Source: Deltaproteobacteria bacterium
Lineage (GTDB): Bacteria > Myxococcota > XYA12-FULL-58-9
NCBI GenBank assembly: GCA_016218825.1
Contig: JACRCV010000051.1
Coordinates: 62,001-126,000 of the forward strand
DNA: 64,000 nt
Direction: 5' to 3'
Part shown: positions 15,685 through 22,992 of the stretch, in pieces
Numbering within the stretch: the stretch's first letter is position 1
Layout of the letters: each line of letters opens with the position of its first letter
The notes under the pieces: generated by a model
Databases searched by the model: none
Told to the model about the DNA's origin: nothing
Seen by the model: only the letters and a program-made list of their open reading frames with translations
Program-made: the position numbers and the translations under genes

Positions 15685-16439
15685 GGGTCACGCCGCAGCC
15701 GGTCGTCGCCGCCGGGGCCGCGGACCGTGCCGCCACGCGGCGCGTGGCGCGCGAGTTCGAGAGCCTGCTGTTGAACGAGGTCATGAAGTCGATGCGGCGG
15801 ACGGTGCCGGAGTCGCCGCTCGGCGAGGGGCTCGCCGGCGAGATCTTCACCGGCATGCTCGACGAGACCTTCGCCGACGCGCTCGCGGGGGGTGCGGGGC
15901 TAGGGCTCGCGGACCTGCTCGCCGCACAGCTCACCCCCGAGAATGCCGCGCCGCCGCCGGCCGCCATCGCGCGAGCCCTGACGGACGGCGAGTGGGTCCA
16001 ACCGACGACAACGCCCGCGACGCCCCTGTCCGCCGCGCAGCGCTTCGGCGCCTATCGCCCGGGCAACCGCCCCGCGGCGTGTGGCGCCGGCCACTGTGGC
16101 GTCGATCTCGGACGCCCCGGAGGCACCCCGGTCGTGGCCGCAGCCTCGGGCACCGTGACCGGCGTCGGCCGCGACCCGGGGTCGGAGTCTGGGCTCTGGG
16201 TTGAATTGTCTCATGAAAACCGCAAGCTAACGACGCGTTATCTGCATCTATCCCACATCGCCCCCGAGCTCACGCCGGGATCGAGCGTGACGGCGGGCGA
16301 GGTGGTCGGGGAGGTGGGGGCCACCGGCACGACCGCACGCGGCGACCACCTGCACTTCGAGGTCTCCTATCGCACTCCGGACGGGGGTCGTCGGTGGCTG
16401 GACCCGGCGCCTTACCTCCCGCGGTGGAAGGCCCGGTGA
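15681..16439 (+). CDS. flgJ: FlgJ rod-binding domain fused to M23 (LytM) peptidase
   Basis: A 252-residue fusion. Residues about 15-80 are the FlgJ rod-binding domain (VAREFESLLLNEVMKSMRRT, FTGMLDETFADALA). Residues about 130-245 are an M23 metallopeptidase that would cut cross-linked peptidoglycan: zinc ligands H138 and D142 in HCGVD, and H223-L-H225 in DHLHFEV, with YLHLSH before. In enterobacterial FlgJ the second domain is a glucosaminidase, so here a different hydrolase serves the same job, opening the wall for the rod. No signal peptide; export through the flagellar channel is likely. ATG overlaps the flgI stop. Confidence 0.9.
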   Translation: MRVTPQPVVAAGAADRAATRRVAREFESLLLNEVMKSMRRTVPESPLGEGLAGEIFTGMLDETFADALAGGAGLGLADLLAAQLTPENAAPPPAAIARALTDGEWVQPTTTPATPLSAAQRFGAYRPGNRPAACGAGHCGVDLGRPGGTPVVAAASGTVTGVGRDPGSESGLWVELSHENRKLTTRYLHLSHIAPELTPGSSVTAGEVVGEVGATGTTARGDHLHFEVSYRTPDGGRRWLDPAPYLPRWKAR

Positions 16440-16448
16440 CGCCCCTCC

Positions 16449-16475
16449 TAAAGGTCTGGCGAGGTCGGTCGATGT
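16449..16475 (+). promoter_or_regulatory. Sigma-28 promoter for flgM-flgN-flgK-flgL
   Basis: TAAAGGTC at 16449-16456, an 11-base spacer, and GTCGATGT at 16468-16475. The sigma-28 consensus (E. coli) is TAAAGTTT-N11-GCCGATAA. Transcription should begin near 16483, about 56 bases before flgM. The fliC promoter at 21067-21093 has the same -10 octamer and spacing, so the two support each other. Confidence 0.75.
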
Positions 16476-16538
16476 GGAGACCAAGTCGGGTGACACGCCG
16501 CCGGCGGCGCCGGTCGACCTCGGGGGGTGGGGACGCTC

Positions 16539-16877
16539 ATGAAGATCATCACGTTGTTCCCTGAATCGACCAAGCCCCGCGCCGGCATGAGCAAGATCTC
16601 GAACGAGCCGAGCCGCGCCCCCGCCGGCGGCAGCGTGCGCCGAGCGGCCGCCGACCGCGTCGACGTCAGCAGCCACGGCCAGGCCCTGGCGGCGGCGCTC
16701 CAGGAGCTGGTGCAGGGCGAGGCCGCGGAGGACAGCGCGCGCGCCGATCGGATCGCCGAGCTCCGCGCACGTCTCGAGGCCAATGACTATCCAGTCAACA
16801 GCCGCGAGCTCGCCGAGGCCATCCTCGCCGACCTCATCCGCTCCGACACCGAGCCGCCGGCGGGAGGCCCGACGTGA
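16539..16877 (+). CDS. flgM: Anti-sigma-28 factor FlgM
   Basis: A 112-residue protein that holds FliA inactive until exported through the completed hook-basal body. The FlgM core is C-terminal: RVDVSSHGQALAAALQEL, then SARADRIAELRARLEANDYPVNSRELAEAILADLI, matching the family pattern for the sigma-binding helices. The N-terminal 40 residues are low-complexity and probably unstructured, as in FlgM generally. ATG 16539 is chosen over an in-frame GTG at 16527 because a purine-rich site precedes it. Its sigma-28 promoter gives the usual negative feedback loop. Confidence 0.85.
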   Translation: MKIITLFPESTKPRAGMSKISNEPSRAPAGGSVRRAAADRVDVSSHGQALAAALQELVQGEAAEDSARADRIAELRARLEANDYPVNSRELAEAILADLIRSDTEPPAGGPT

Positions 16878-17212
16878 ACGACGGCGCCGGAGCCGCGGAG
16901 GCCATCGAGGCCGCGCTGGGCCGGGCGCTCACCGCGGCGCTCGAGCTCGACGGCACGGCGCTCACCGCAGCGACGCTGGCGCTGGAGGCCGGCCTGCACG
17001 GCCTGCCGCGCTCCTCTCCCGAGCGCCTGCGCGTCACTCGCGGGCGGTTGCTGTCATTCTTGAAGACCTGTCGCTTCCTGTCGCGCACGCTCGCGGATTG
17101 CCTCGACGCCACCGTCAGCGAGCTCGATCCCGGGGCCCGCCGTCACTATCTTCGCCGCGGGGCCTTGAGTGGCGAGCGCGCCCCGGCGCTCGTCCTGACC
17201 CGCTACGGGTGA
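16874..17212 (+). CDS. flgN: FlgN-like flagellar chaperone
   Basis: A 112-residue, strongly helical protein (heptad-like ALTAALELDGTALTAATLALEAGL; LRVTRGRLLSFLKTCRFLSRTLADCLDATVSEL). Sequence similarity to FlgN is modest; the assignment rests on size, helical character and position between flgM and flgK, where FlgN, the export chaperone of FlgK and FlgL, is usually encoded. Starts at GTG 16874 overlapping the flgM stop (GTGA). Confidence 0.65.
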   Translation: MNDGAGAAEAIEAALGRALTAALELDGTALTAATLALEAGLHGLPRSSPERLRVTRGRLLSFLKTCRFLSRTLADCLDATVSELDPGARRHYLRRGALSGERAPALVLTRYG

Positions 17213-17215
17213 CCC

Positions 17216-18586
17216 ATGGCAGGGCTATTCGACGCGCTCGGCATCACCGGCGGCGCCTTGATGACGCACGAGTACGGCATCCAGGTCACGGGTCACAACA
17301 TCAGCAACGTCGCGACCCCAGGCTACCACCGCCAGGTCTTGGGCTTGTCCGCGCGGGGTCCGGCGACGCTCGGCGTGACCGACGCCGGCGTGCAGCGCGT
17401 GGCCGACTCGATCCTCGGCCGCCGCCTGGCCGAAGAGCGCGCCGCCGCGGGTTACGCCGACACCCGCGCCGATGCCCTCGCCGTTCTCGAGGCGCTCTTG
17501 GCCGAGCTCGGGGACACCGGCCTCGGCGCTGCCCTCGACTCGTTCTTCGGCGCCTGGCGCGAGCTCGCCAGCGCGCCTCAAGACCTCCCGGCGCGGGCGG
17601 CGGCGCTCGCCGCGACCGACAGCCTCGCGGCCCGCGTCCGTCAGGTGGCCGCCGACACCCACGCCGCCCAGGTGGACGCCGACCATCGGGTCCGGGTTGC
17701 CCTGCCGACGGTCAACACCCGCCTCGACGCCGTCGCCGCCTTGAACCGCTCGATCGCGATCAACGAGGCGGCGGGGAGCGCCGCCCCCGACCTGCGCGAT
17801 CAACGGGAGCAGGCGCTGCAAGATCTCGCCTTGCTCATCGGCGCCCAGAGCTTCGAGGATGACCGCGGCCAAGTGGCCGTCAGCGTCGCCGGCGTGACCC
17901 TGGTGCAAGGTGACGCCGTCCGCCACCTTACCACGGTCCCCGACGCGACCACCGGCTTCGTGCGCCTCACCACCGCTGACGCCGCGCAGGTCGACCTGAC
18001 GCGGCGCCTGACCGGTGGGGAACTCGGCGGGCAGCTGGCGCTGCGGGATCGAGACCTCGCCGGTCTCGCCACCGCCCTCGACGCCTTCGCCTTCGATCTC
18101 GCCACCGCGGTCAACGCCGTCCACCAGGGCGGCGTCGGCGCCGACGGGGTCTCGGGCCGGGCGCTGTTTGCGCCTCCAGCCGCGGTGAGCGGCGCGGCGG
18201 CAGCGCTGGCCCTCGACGCGGCGGTCGCCTCGGCGCCCGATCACCTGGCGGCGGCGCAGGTGGCCGGGGCCGCCGGCGACGGCCGCAACGCCTCGAGCCT
18301 CGCGACCCTCGACCAGGCGCTCGTGGCGAACGGCGGCCAGCTGACGCTCGGTGCGAGCTTGGCGGCCAATCTCGCGGCGATCGGCGCGTTGGTGGCGGAC
18401 GCCGTCGACGCCCAGGCCGAGCAGGCCGGTCGACTCTCGGCCCTCGAGACCCTGCGCGAGTCCCAGAGCGGGGTCTCGCTCGAAGAGCAGATGCTGATGC
18501 TCGACCGCTACCAGCGGGCGTTTCAGGCGGCGTCCCGGGTGTTGAGCAAGATCGACGAGATGTTCGACAGCCTCCTCAGCATGTGA
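17216..18586 (+). CDS. flgK: Flagellar hook-filament junction protein 1 FlgK
   Basis: A 456-residue junction protein (HAP1). N-terminal D0/D1 consensus GGALMTHEYGIQVTGHNISNVATPGYHRQ; middle NTRLDAVAALNRSIAINEAAG, DLRDQREQALQDLALLIGA; C-terminal SGVSLEEQMLMLDRYQRAFQAASRVLSKIDEMFDSLLSM, which is the FlgK end. Length is at the short side for the family (often 450-650), so the exposed D2/D3 domains are reduced. Three bases after flgN. Confidence 0.95.
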   Translation: MAGLFDALGITGGALMTHEYGIQVTGHNISNVATPGYHRQVLGLSARGPATLGVTDAGVQRVADSILGRRLAEERAAAGYADTRADALAVLEALLAELGDTGLGAALDSFFGAWRELASAPQDLPARAAALAATDSLAARVRQVAADTHAAQVDADHRVRVALPTVNTRLDAVAALNRSIAINEAAGSAAPDLRDQREQALQDLALLIGAQSFEDDRGQVAVSVAGVTLVQGDAVRHLTTVPDATTGFVRLTTADAAQVDLTRRLTGGELGGQLALRDRDLAGLATALDAFAFDLATAVNAVHQGGVGADGVSGRALFAPPAAVSGAAAALALDAAVASAPDHLAAAQVAGAAGDGRNASSLATLDQALVANGGQLTLGASLAANLAAIGALVADAVDAQAEQAGRLSALETLRESQSGVSLEEQMLMLDRYQRAFQAASRVLSKIDEMFDSLLSM

Positions 18587-18599
18587 CAGGGAGAGCTCG

Positions 18600-19484
18600 A
18601 TGACGCGCGTCACTGAGAACATGGTCTTCGCGAGCCTGACCCAGGGGATAAGGGACGCCCAGCACAAGGTCTACAAGGGCAACCGTGAGGTGTCGACGAG
18701 CCTGAAGGTGGAGCGGCCGTCGGCGGGCCCGGTGGCCGCGAGCCGGCGACGGATCTTGGACGCCGGCATCGCCAAGATCTCGAAGATGGGCGACGTCGCG
18801 GCCCGAAGCGAGGTCGAGCTCGCGGCCAGCGACACCGCGCTCGCCGAGGCGGCGAACATCTTGGCGCGGGCGAGAGAGATCGCGTTCTCCGGAGCCAGCA
18901 CCGGCTTCAGCGCCGCCGACCGCCGGATCATGGCGACCGAGGTCGCGGGCTTGCGCCAGCTGCTCCTGGGTGTCGCCAACACCCGGGCCGGGGACGTGTA
19001 CGTGTTCGGCGGCTTTCAAACGACCGCACCGCCCTTCCTGCCGACCGGCGCCTTCGCGGGCGACGCCAACGCTCGCAGCGCCGAGGTCGCCCCTGGAGAG
19101 CAGGTCGCGATGAGCGGCGACGGCGCCGCCGCGTTCACCGCCGCGGGCGGCATTGACGTCTTCGCGTTGCTCGCCGGGCTCGAGACCGATCTGGCCGCCA
19201 ACGACACCGCCGCCGTCCAGGGGCGGTTGGCCGGGCTCGACGCCGCCGGCCTCCAGGTCCGCAACGCCCAAAGCACCGTCGGCATCGCGCTGCAAATCGT
19301 CCAGACCTCGGCCACGACCCGCAGCCACCTGCTGCAGGTCTTCGCGGACAGCCGCCAACAGACCGTCGGCGCCGACCCGGCCGAGAGCTACGTGCAGCTC
19401 ACCCAGGCCCAACAGGCCCTGCAGGCCGCGGTCGAGAGCGCGGCGCGGGTCATGAGCACCCTCGCCGACGTCCTCAAGCTCTGA
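18600..19484 (+). CDS. flgL: Flagellar hook-filament junction protein 3 FlgL
   Basis: A 294-residue flagellin-like junction protein (HAP3). N-terminus MTRVTENMVFASLTQGIRDAQHKVYKGNREVSTSLKVERPS is the FlgL pattern with D0/D1 helices; residues about 95-130 (GLRQLLLGVANTRAGDVYVFGGFQT) contain the conserved YVFGG segment; C-terminal SYVQLTQAQQALQAAVESAARVM is the flagellin-type end. A GAGAG ribosome site precedes ATG 18600. Last gene of the flgMNKL block. Confidence 0.94.
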   Translation: MTRVTENMVFASLTQGIRDAQHKVYKGNREVSTSLKVERPSAGPVAASRRRILDAGIAKISKMGDVAARSEVELAASDTALAEAANILARAREIAFSGASTGFSAADRRIMATEVAGLRQLLLGVANTRAGDVYVFGGFQTTAPPFLPTGAFAGDANARSAEVAPGEQVAMSGDGAAAFTAAGGIDVFALLAGLETDLAANDTAAVQGRLAGLDAAGLQVRNAQSTVGIALQIVQTSATTRSHLLQVFADSRQQTVGADPAESYVQLTQAQQALQAAVESAARVMSTLADVLKL

Positions 19485-19608
19485 GCGCCGGACGCGCACG
19501 ACAGGCGACCGACGGCAACCCTCGCCCGGCCTGGCCGCCCGATCATTGCAGGAGGGAGGCGGGCTTGCTAGGAGCTTGGCCGGCAGCAGTGCCAACGGAA
19601 AGCCGACC

Positions 19609-21051
19609 TTGACGATCGAGCCGCAGCGCCCCCGGGTCCTCGTCGCCGACAATGATCCGGCGACCCAGACCGTCGTCCGCCGCGCGCTCCAGGACGGGCT
19701 CGCCTACGACGTGGTCGCGGTCGCGGACGGCGAGGCCGCGCTGGCCGCGCTCGGTGCCGCGCGCTACGACGTCGTCGTCCTCGACGTGCTCCTCCCGAAG
19801 CGGAGCGGCTTCGACGTTTGCCGGATCGCCAGAGCTCGGCCGGAGACCCGCCGCCTGCCGATCTGCGTCCTCACCGCCTTGCCCGAAGACCAGGCGAAGG
19901 CCGCGGCGCTCGCCGCCGGCGCCGATGACTTCATCGCCAAACCCGCGGGGCTGGCGGAGCTGCGCCTCAAGATCCACCTGCTCGCCAAACGCGTGCACGA
20001 CGGCGACCGTGCTCGCGAGACCGCCGTGGAGATGGAGCGCTGGCGCCGCGAGCACCAGGATCTCGTACACCTCTTGGTGCACGACATGCGCGGCCCGTTG
20101 TCGGCGATGACCTCGGCGACCGCGCTCCTCAAGGCGTCCGAAGACCCGGAGGATCGCGAGTTCGTCATCTCGGTGTTCTCTGACGCGACGCGGCGCCTCA
20201 CCCACATCATCGACGCCGTCGCGACCCGCAGCGAGCTGGAGGCCTCGCGCGCGCTGCCGCTCCTGGACGCCGTCGACTTGAACCGCCTCCTCGGCGAGGT
20301 CGCGGGCGAGCTGGCCCAGGTGTTTGCGATTCGCGATCAGCGCCTCGAGCTGGTGCGCGCCGACGGCGAGGCCGAGGTGCAAGGCGACAGGTTGCTCTTG
20401 CACCAGCTGGTCAGCAGCGCGCTGCTCAACGGCGCCGAGTTCGCTCCTGCCGGCTCCGCCGTCGTCGCTTGCACCGAGGTCACCGGCACCGAGGTGCGCC
20501 TGTCGGTGACCGACGGCGGCGCGACCATCCCGACGGCGTTGGCCGCGACCCTCCTCGAGGGCAGCGCCCACGGCGAGCTCAAGCGCCAGGGGGTGCGAGT
20601 CGGTCGCGCGCACGCGCTGGTCGTCCTCAACACCACGGCGACGTTGCACGGCGGCAGCGTGCGCCTCGAGCCGGGCGAGACGACCGGGCTGCGGCTGGTG
20701 ATCACCTTGCCGCGCCGAGACTGCAAAGGAACGGGTGCCGAGCTCGCCGATCGTCGGCGGTGCGCAGCGCTCGAGATGGAGCTCCTGCTCGCCCGTGGCT
20801 CGGCGCGGGTGCACAGCATCGAGATCGGACCGCGAGGCGCGCTCGTCGAGCGCCACGACGCGCTGACGCCGGGGCATGTGGTGGAGACGCGCTTCGTCGA
20901 TCTGCCGCAAGCCGGCTGCACCGCGAAGGTGGTCGACTGCACCGGCCGCGGCGTCGAGCTCGAATGGGTCCGCACCAACGGCGCCTGGGACAGCCTGATG
21001 AAACAGATCGCCGCCGGCGTCATGGTTCCCTGGGCGCCCGTCCCGGCCTGA
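19609..21051 (+). CDS. Receiver - histidine kinase - PilZ hybrid signalling protein
   Basis: A 480-residue cytoplasmic regulator. Residues 8-125 are a response-regulator receiver (VLVADND, phospho-acceptor D59 in VVVLDVLLPKRSG, TALPEDQ, K in IAKPAG). Residues about 145-205 are a HisKA-like dimerisation domain with VHDMRGPLSAM. A degenerate ATPase region follows (LLNGAEFAPAG; VTDGGATIP; weak G-boxes). From about 379 a PilZ-like domain appears (DRRRC; HSIEIGPRGALV), although the DxSxxG part is altered. It may link cyclic-di-GMP or kinase input to late flagellar genes. Start uncertain: TTG 19609 has GGAAAG upstream; TTG 19546 or 19576 are possible. Confidence 0.72.
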   Translation: MTIEPQRPRVLVADNDPATQTVVRRALQDGLAYDVVAVADGEAALAALGAARYDVVVLDVLLPKRSGFDVCRIARARPETRRLPICVLTALPEDQAKAAALAAGADDFIAKPAGLAELRLKIHLLAKRVHDGDRARETAVEMERWRREHQDLVHLLVHDMRGPLSAMTSATALLKASEDPEDREFVISVFSDATRRLTHIIDAVATRSELEASRALPLLDAVDLNRLLGEVAGELAQVFAIRDQRLELVRADGEAEVQGDRLLLHQLVSSALLNGAEFAPAGSAVVACTEVTGTEVRLSVTDGGATIPTALAATLLEGSAHGELKRQGVRVGRAHALVVLNTTATLHGGSVRLEPGETTGLRLVITLPRRDCKGTGAELADRRRCAALEMELLLARGSARVHSIEIGPRGALVERHDALTPGHVVETRFVDLPQAGCTAKVVDCTGRGVELEWVRTNGAWDSLMKQIAAGVMVPWAPVPA

Positions 21052-21066
21052 AGAGGGCGCCGACTC

Positions 21067-21093
21067 TCAAGTTCCCTTCCCACCGGTCGATGT
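21067..21093 (+). promoter_or_regulatory. Sigma-28 promoter of fliC
   Basis: TCAAGTTC at 21067-21074, an 11-base spacer, GTCGATGT at 21086-21093. The -10 octamer is identical to that of the flgM promoter. The predicted start near 21101 would give flagellin an untranslated leader of roughly 140 bases. Confidence 0.75.
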
Positions 21094-21100
21094 CTAGTTG

Positions 21101-21242
21101 CAGGCGAACAGCGCCACAACGCGAAAGGAGGCGCACGACCCACGGTGCTCTTCGCGGCGCACAGCACGCCGGCCTCAGCCGGTGCGGATCTGGTCGGCAA
21201 GAATTGCCGGCTGCAACAACCTAGAAACAGGAGACTCTCACC
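21101..21242 (+). promoter_or_regulatory. Long structured fliC 5' leader
   Basis: About 140 bases between the predicted sigma-28 start and the fliC ATG. It contains a purine-rich GAAAGGAGG at 21123-21131 with no good start codon close by, a CCGGC-CTCA-GCCGG hairpin at 21169-21182, a CGGCAA-GAA-TTGCCG hairpin at 21195-21209, and the real ribosome site AGGAGA at 21229-21234. In Caulobacter FlbT acts on the flagellin leader, and an flbT gene lies just downstream, so this leader is a candidate target; that link is inference. Confidence 0.5.
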
Positions 21243-22076
21243 ATGGCATTCAACGACATCTCCCTGACCGCCGGCATGCGGTCGAACCTCATCGGCCTGC
21301 AGGGCACCGTCAACCTGATCAATCGGACTCAGGAGCGGCTGAGCTCGGGGAAGAAGGTCAACAGCGCGCTCGACAACCCGACGTCGTTCTTCGCGGCGCA
21401 GGGCCTGAACCAGCGCGCCTCCGACCTGGCCGCGCTCAAGGACGGCATGGGGCAGGCGATCCAGACCGTGAAGGCGGCGGACTCCGGCATCAAGGGCATC
21501 ACCACGTTGATCGAGGCGGCCCGCGGCATCGCGCAGGCGGCGCTCGGCTCCTCGGACGTGGCGACGGTGACGGCGTACGCGACGCAGTACGACGCCATCC
21601 TCGGCCAGATCGACTTCTTGGCCGCGGACTCGGGGTACAAGGGCACCAACCTCTTGAACGGCGACGACCTCACGGTGTCGTTCAACGAGGACAACAGCTC
21701 GAACCTCGCGATCACCGGCATCACCGCGGACTCGGCGACGCTGCTCGTCACCGTGGCCAGCGGCGTGTGGGTGGCCGGCGGCGTGGTCGTTTCTGCCGAG
21801 ATCACGAACTCGCTCGCCGACCTCGACGTGGCGACCACCACGCTGCGCGACAACTCGGCGACGCTGTCGTCGAACCTCGCGGTCGTGAACGCCCGCTTGG
21901 AGTTCACCAGCTCGATGGTCAGCACCCTCACCGAGGGCGCCGACAAGCTGGTGCTGGCCGACATGAACGAAGAGGGCGCGAACATGCTGATGCTGCAAAC
22001 CCGGCAATCCCTCGGCACCAGCGCGCTCAGCATGTCGGCGCAGGCGGCGCAGTCCGTCCTGCGGTTGTTTCAGTAG
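21243..22076 (+). CDS. fliC: Flagellin
   Basis: A 277-residue filament protein consisting almost only of the conserved D0/D1 helices, with a very short exposed middle region. N-terminus MAFNDISLTAGMRSNLIGLQ, then ERLSSGKKVNSALDNPTSFFAAQGLNQRASDLAALKDGMGQAIQTVKAADSGI; C-terminus ANMLMLQTRQSLGTSALSMSAQAAQSVLRLFQ. The LDNPTSFFAAQ form and the overall layout resemble alphaproteobacterial flagellins more than the enterobacterial type. Good AGGAGA ribosome site. Transcribed from the sigma-28 promoter and followed by a strong hairpin and flbT-flaF. Confidence 0.96.
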   Translation: MAFNDISLTAGMRSNLIGLQGTVNLINRTQERLSSGKKVNSALDNPTSFFAAQGLNQRASDLAALKDGMGQAIQTVKAADSGIKGITTLIEAARGIAQAALGSSDVATVTAYATQYDAILGQIDFLAADSGYKGTNLLNGDDLTVSFNEDNSSNLAITGITADSATLLVTVASGVWVAGGVVVSAEITNSLADLDVATTTLRDNSATLSSNLAVVNARLEFTSSMVSTLTEGADKLVLADMNEEGANMLMLQTRQSLGTSALSMSAQAAQSVLRLFQ

Positions 22077-22183
22077 TGACGAGCAGAGTGACGTGAGCGC
22101 CGACGCCGAGGCGGCGGGCGACACCCCGCCCGGGGACGCACCGTAGGCCGGGACCCGCGGTGTCCGTTGACGCCGAGCGCGCG

Positions 22184-22223
22184 GTGGCACGGCGAGGGGG
22201 AAAGCCCCCTCGCCGCTTGCCAC
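22184..22223 (+). other. Strong hairpin between fliC and flbT
   Basis: An 11-bp perfect stem (CGGCGAGGGGG at 22190-22200, loop AAAG, CCCCCTCGCCG at 22205-22215) extended by an outer GTGGCA/TGCCAC with a two-base bulge. There is no U-run, so it is either a leaky terminator or a 3'-end stabiliser that lets fliC be expressed far above flbT and flaF, 16 bases downstream. Confidence 0.7.
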
Positions 22224-22238
22224 CCGAGAGGAGGAACG

Positions 22239-22736
22239 ATGGCCCTGAAGATCGCCCTCAAGCCGCACGAGCGCCTGATCTTGGGCGGTGCGGTCGTGAC
22301 CAACGGCGACAGCCGCGCCGAGTTCGTCGTCGAGAATCAGGTCCCGATCCTGCGGGAGAAAGACATCCTCGGCGCCGCCGAGGCCACGACCCCATGCCGC
22401 CGGCTCTACTTCGTCGTCCAGCTCATGTACCTCGACGACAAGGACCTCACGGCGCACCAGCGCCGCTACTGGACGTTGGTGCACGAGCTCGTCGCAGCCG
22501 CCCCCAGCACCCTCGACCTCATCGACCGGATGAGCCGCGAGATCCTCGGCGGCCGCTACTTCCGCGCCCTCAAAGTCGCCAGGAAACTCATTGCCTACGA
22601 GGAGGAGCTCATCGCCCATGCACGCGGCACACCTGGAAGCCTATCGCGCCGTTCAGAAGAGCCAGAACTCGGGCCGCGAGCTGGAGGCCACCGTCCTCAC
22701 CAAGGCCGCCCTCAAGCTCAGAGAGTGTCAGAATAG
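22239..22736 (+). CDS. flbT: Flagellin translation/mRNA regulator FlbT
   Basis: A 165-residue FlbT-family protein, known in Alphaproteobacteria as a post-transcriptional regulator acting on flagellin mRNA. Family pattern: LKIALKPHERLILGGAVVTNGD, FVVENQVPILREKDILGAAEATTPCRRLYFVVQLMYL, then RYFRALKVARKLIAYEEELI. Start ATG 22239 has an excellent GAGAGGAGG. The recognisable domain ends near residue 128; the last ~38 residues are translated from DNA that also encodes the start of flaF in another frame (119-base overlap), which is unusual. Confidence 0.88.
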   Translation: MALKIALKPHERLILGGAVVTNGDSRAEFVVENQVPILREKDILGAAEATTPCRRLYFVVQLMYLDDKDLTAHQRRYWTLVHELVAAAPSTLDLIDRMSREILGGRYFRALKVARKLIAYEEELIAHARGTPGSLSRRSEEPELGPRAGGHRPHQGRPQAQRVSE

Positions 22737-22992
22737 CTGGGACGCGCCCGACCGGGCCGCGAGGCTCGCCGACGCCCTCGACTTCAATCAGAAGGTCTGG
22801 ACCGTGTTCCAGAGCGAGCTGGTGCGGTCCGACAACCCGCTCCCCGCCGAGCTGCGGCAGAACATCCTGACCCTGAGCGCCTTCATCGACAAGCGCATCT
22901 TCGAAGTGATGACGGACCCGAAGCCCGAGGCGCTCAGCGCCATCATCAGCATCAACCTAGGCATCGCCGCCGGGCTGCGCGGCAACCGCTAG
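22618..22992 (+). CDS. flaF: Flagellar biosynthesis regulator FlaF
   Basis: A 124-residue FlaF-family protein, in Alphaproteobacteria an activator or chaperone-like partner for flagellin and counterpart of FlbT. Family pattern visible: HLEAYRAVQKSQNSGRELEATVLTKAA, then RLADALDFNQKVWTVFQSEL, NPLPAELRQNILTLSAFIDKRIFEV, and EALSAIISINLGIAAGLRG. ATG 22618 is used because family similarity begins there; it lies inside flbT in a different frame with GAGGAGGAG (22599-22607) upstream. Last gene of the flagellar cluster. Confidence 0.88.
   Translation: MHAAHLEAYRAVQKSQNSGRELEATVLTKAALKLRECQNSWDAPDRAARLADALDFNQKVWTVFQSELVRSDNPLPAELRQNILTLSAFIDKRIFEVMTDPKPEALSAIISINLGIAAGLRGNR

Noticed and set aside
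19519-19545. CCCGATCA before the receiver-kinase-PilZ gene as a sigma-28 -10
   Set aside because: No TAAAG-like box occurs 11 bases upstream, so it is probably chance.
21145-21242. A leader peptide starting at GTG 21145 in the fliC leader
   Set aside because: The purine-rich site is about 13 bases away and the frame runs into fliC out of phase with no stop before it; no support for translation.
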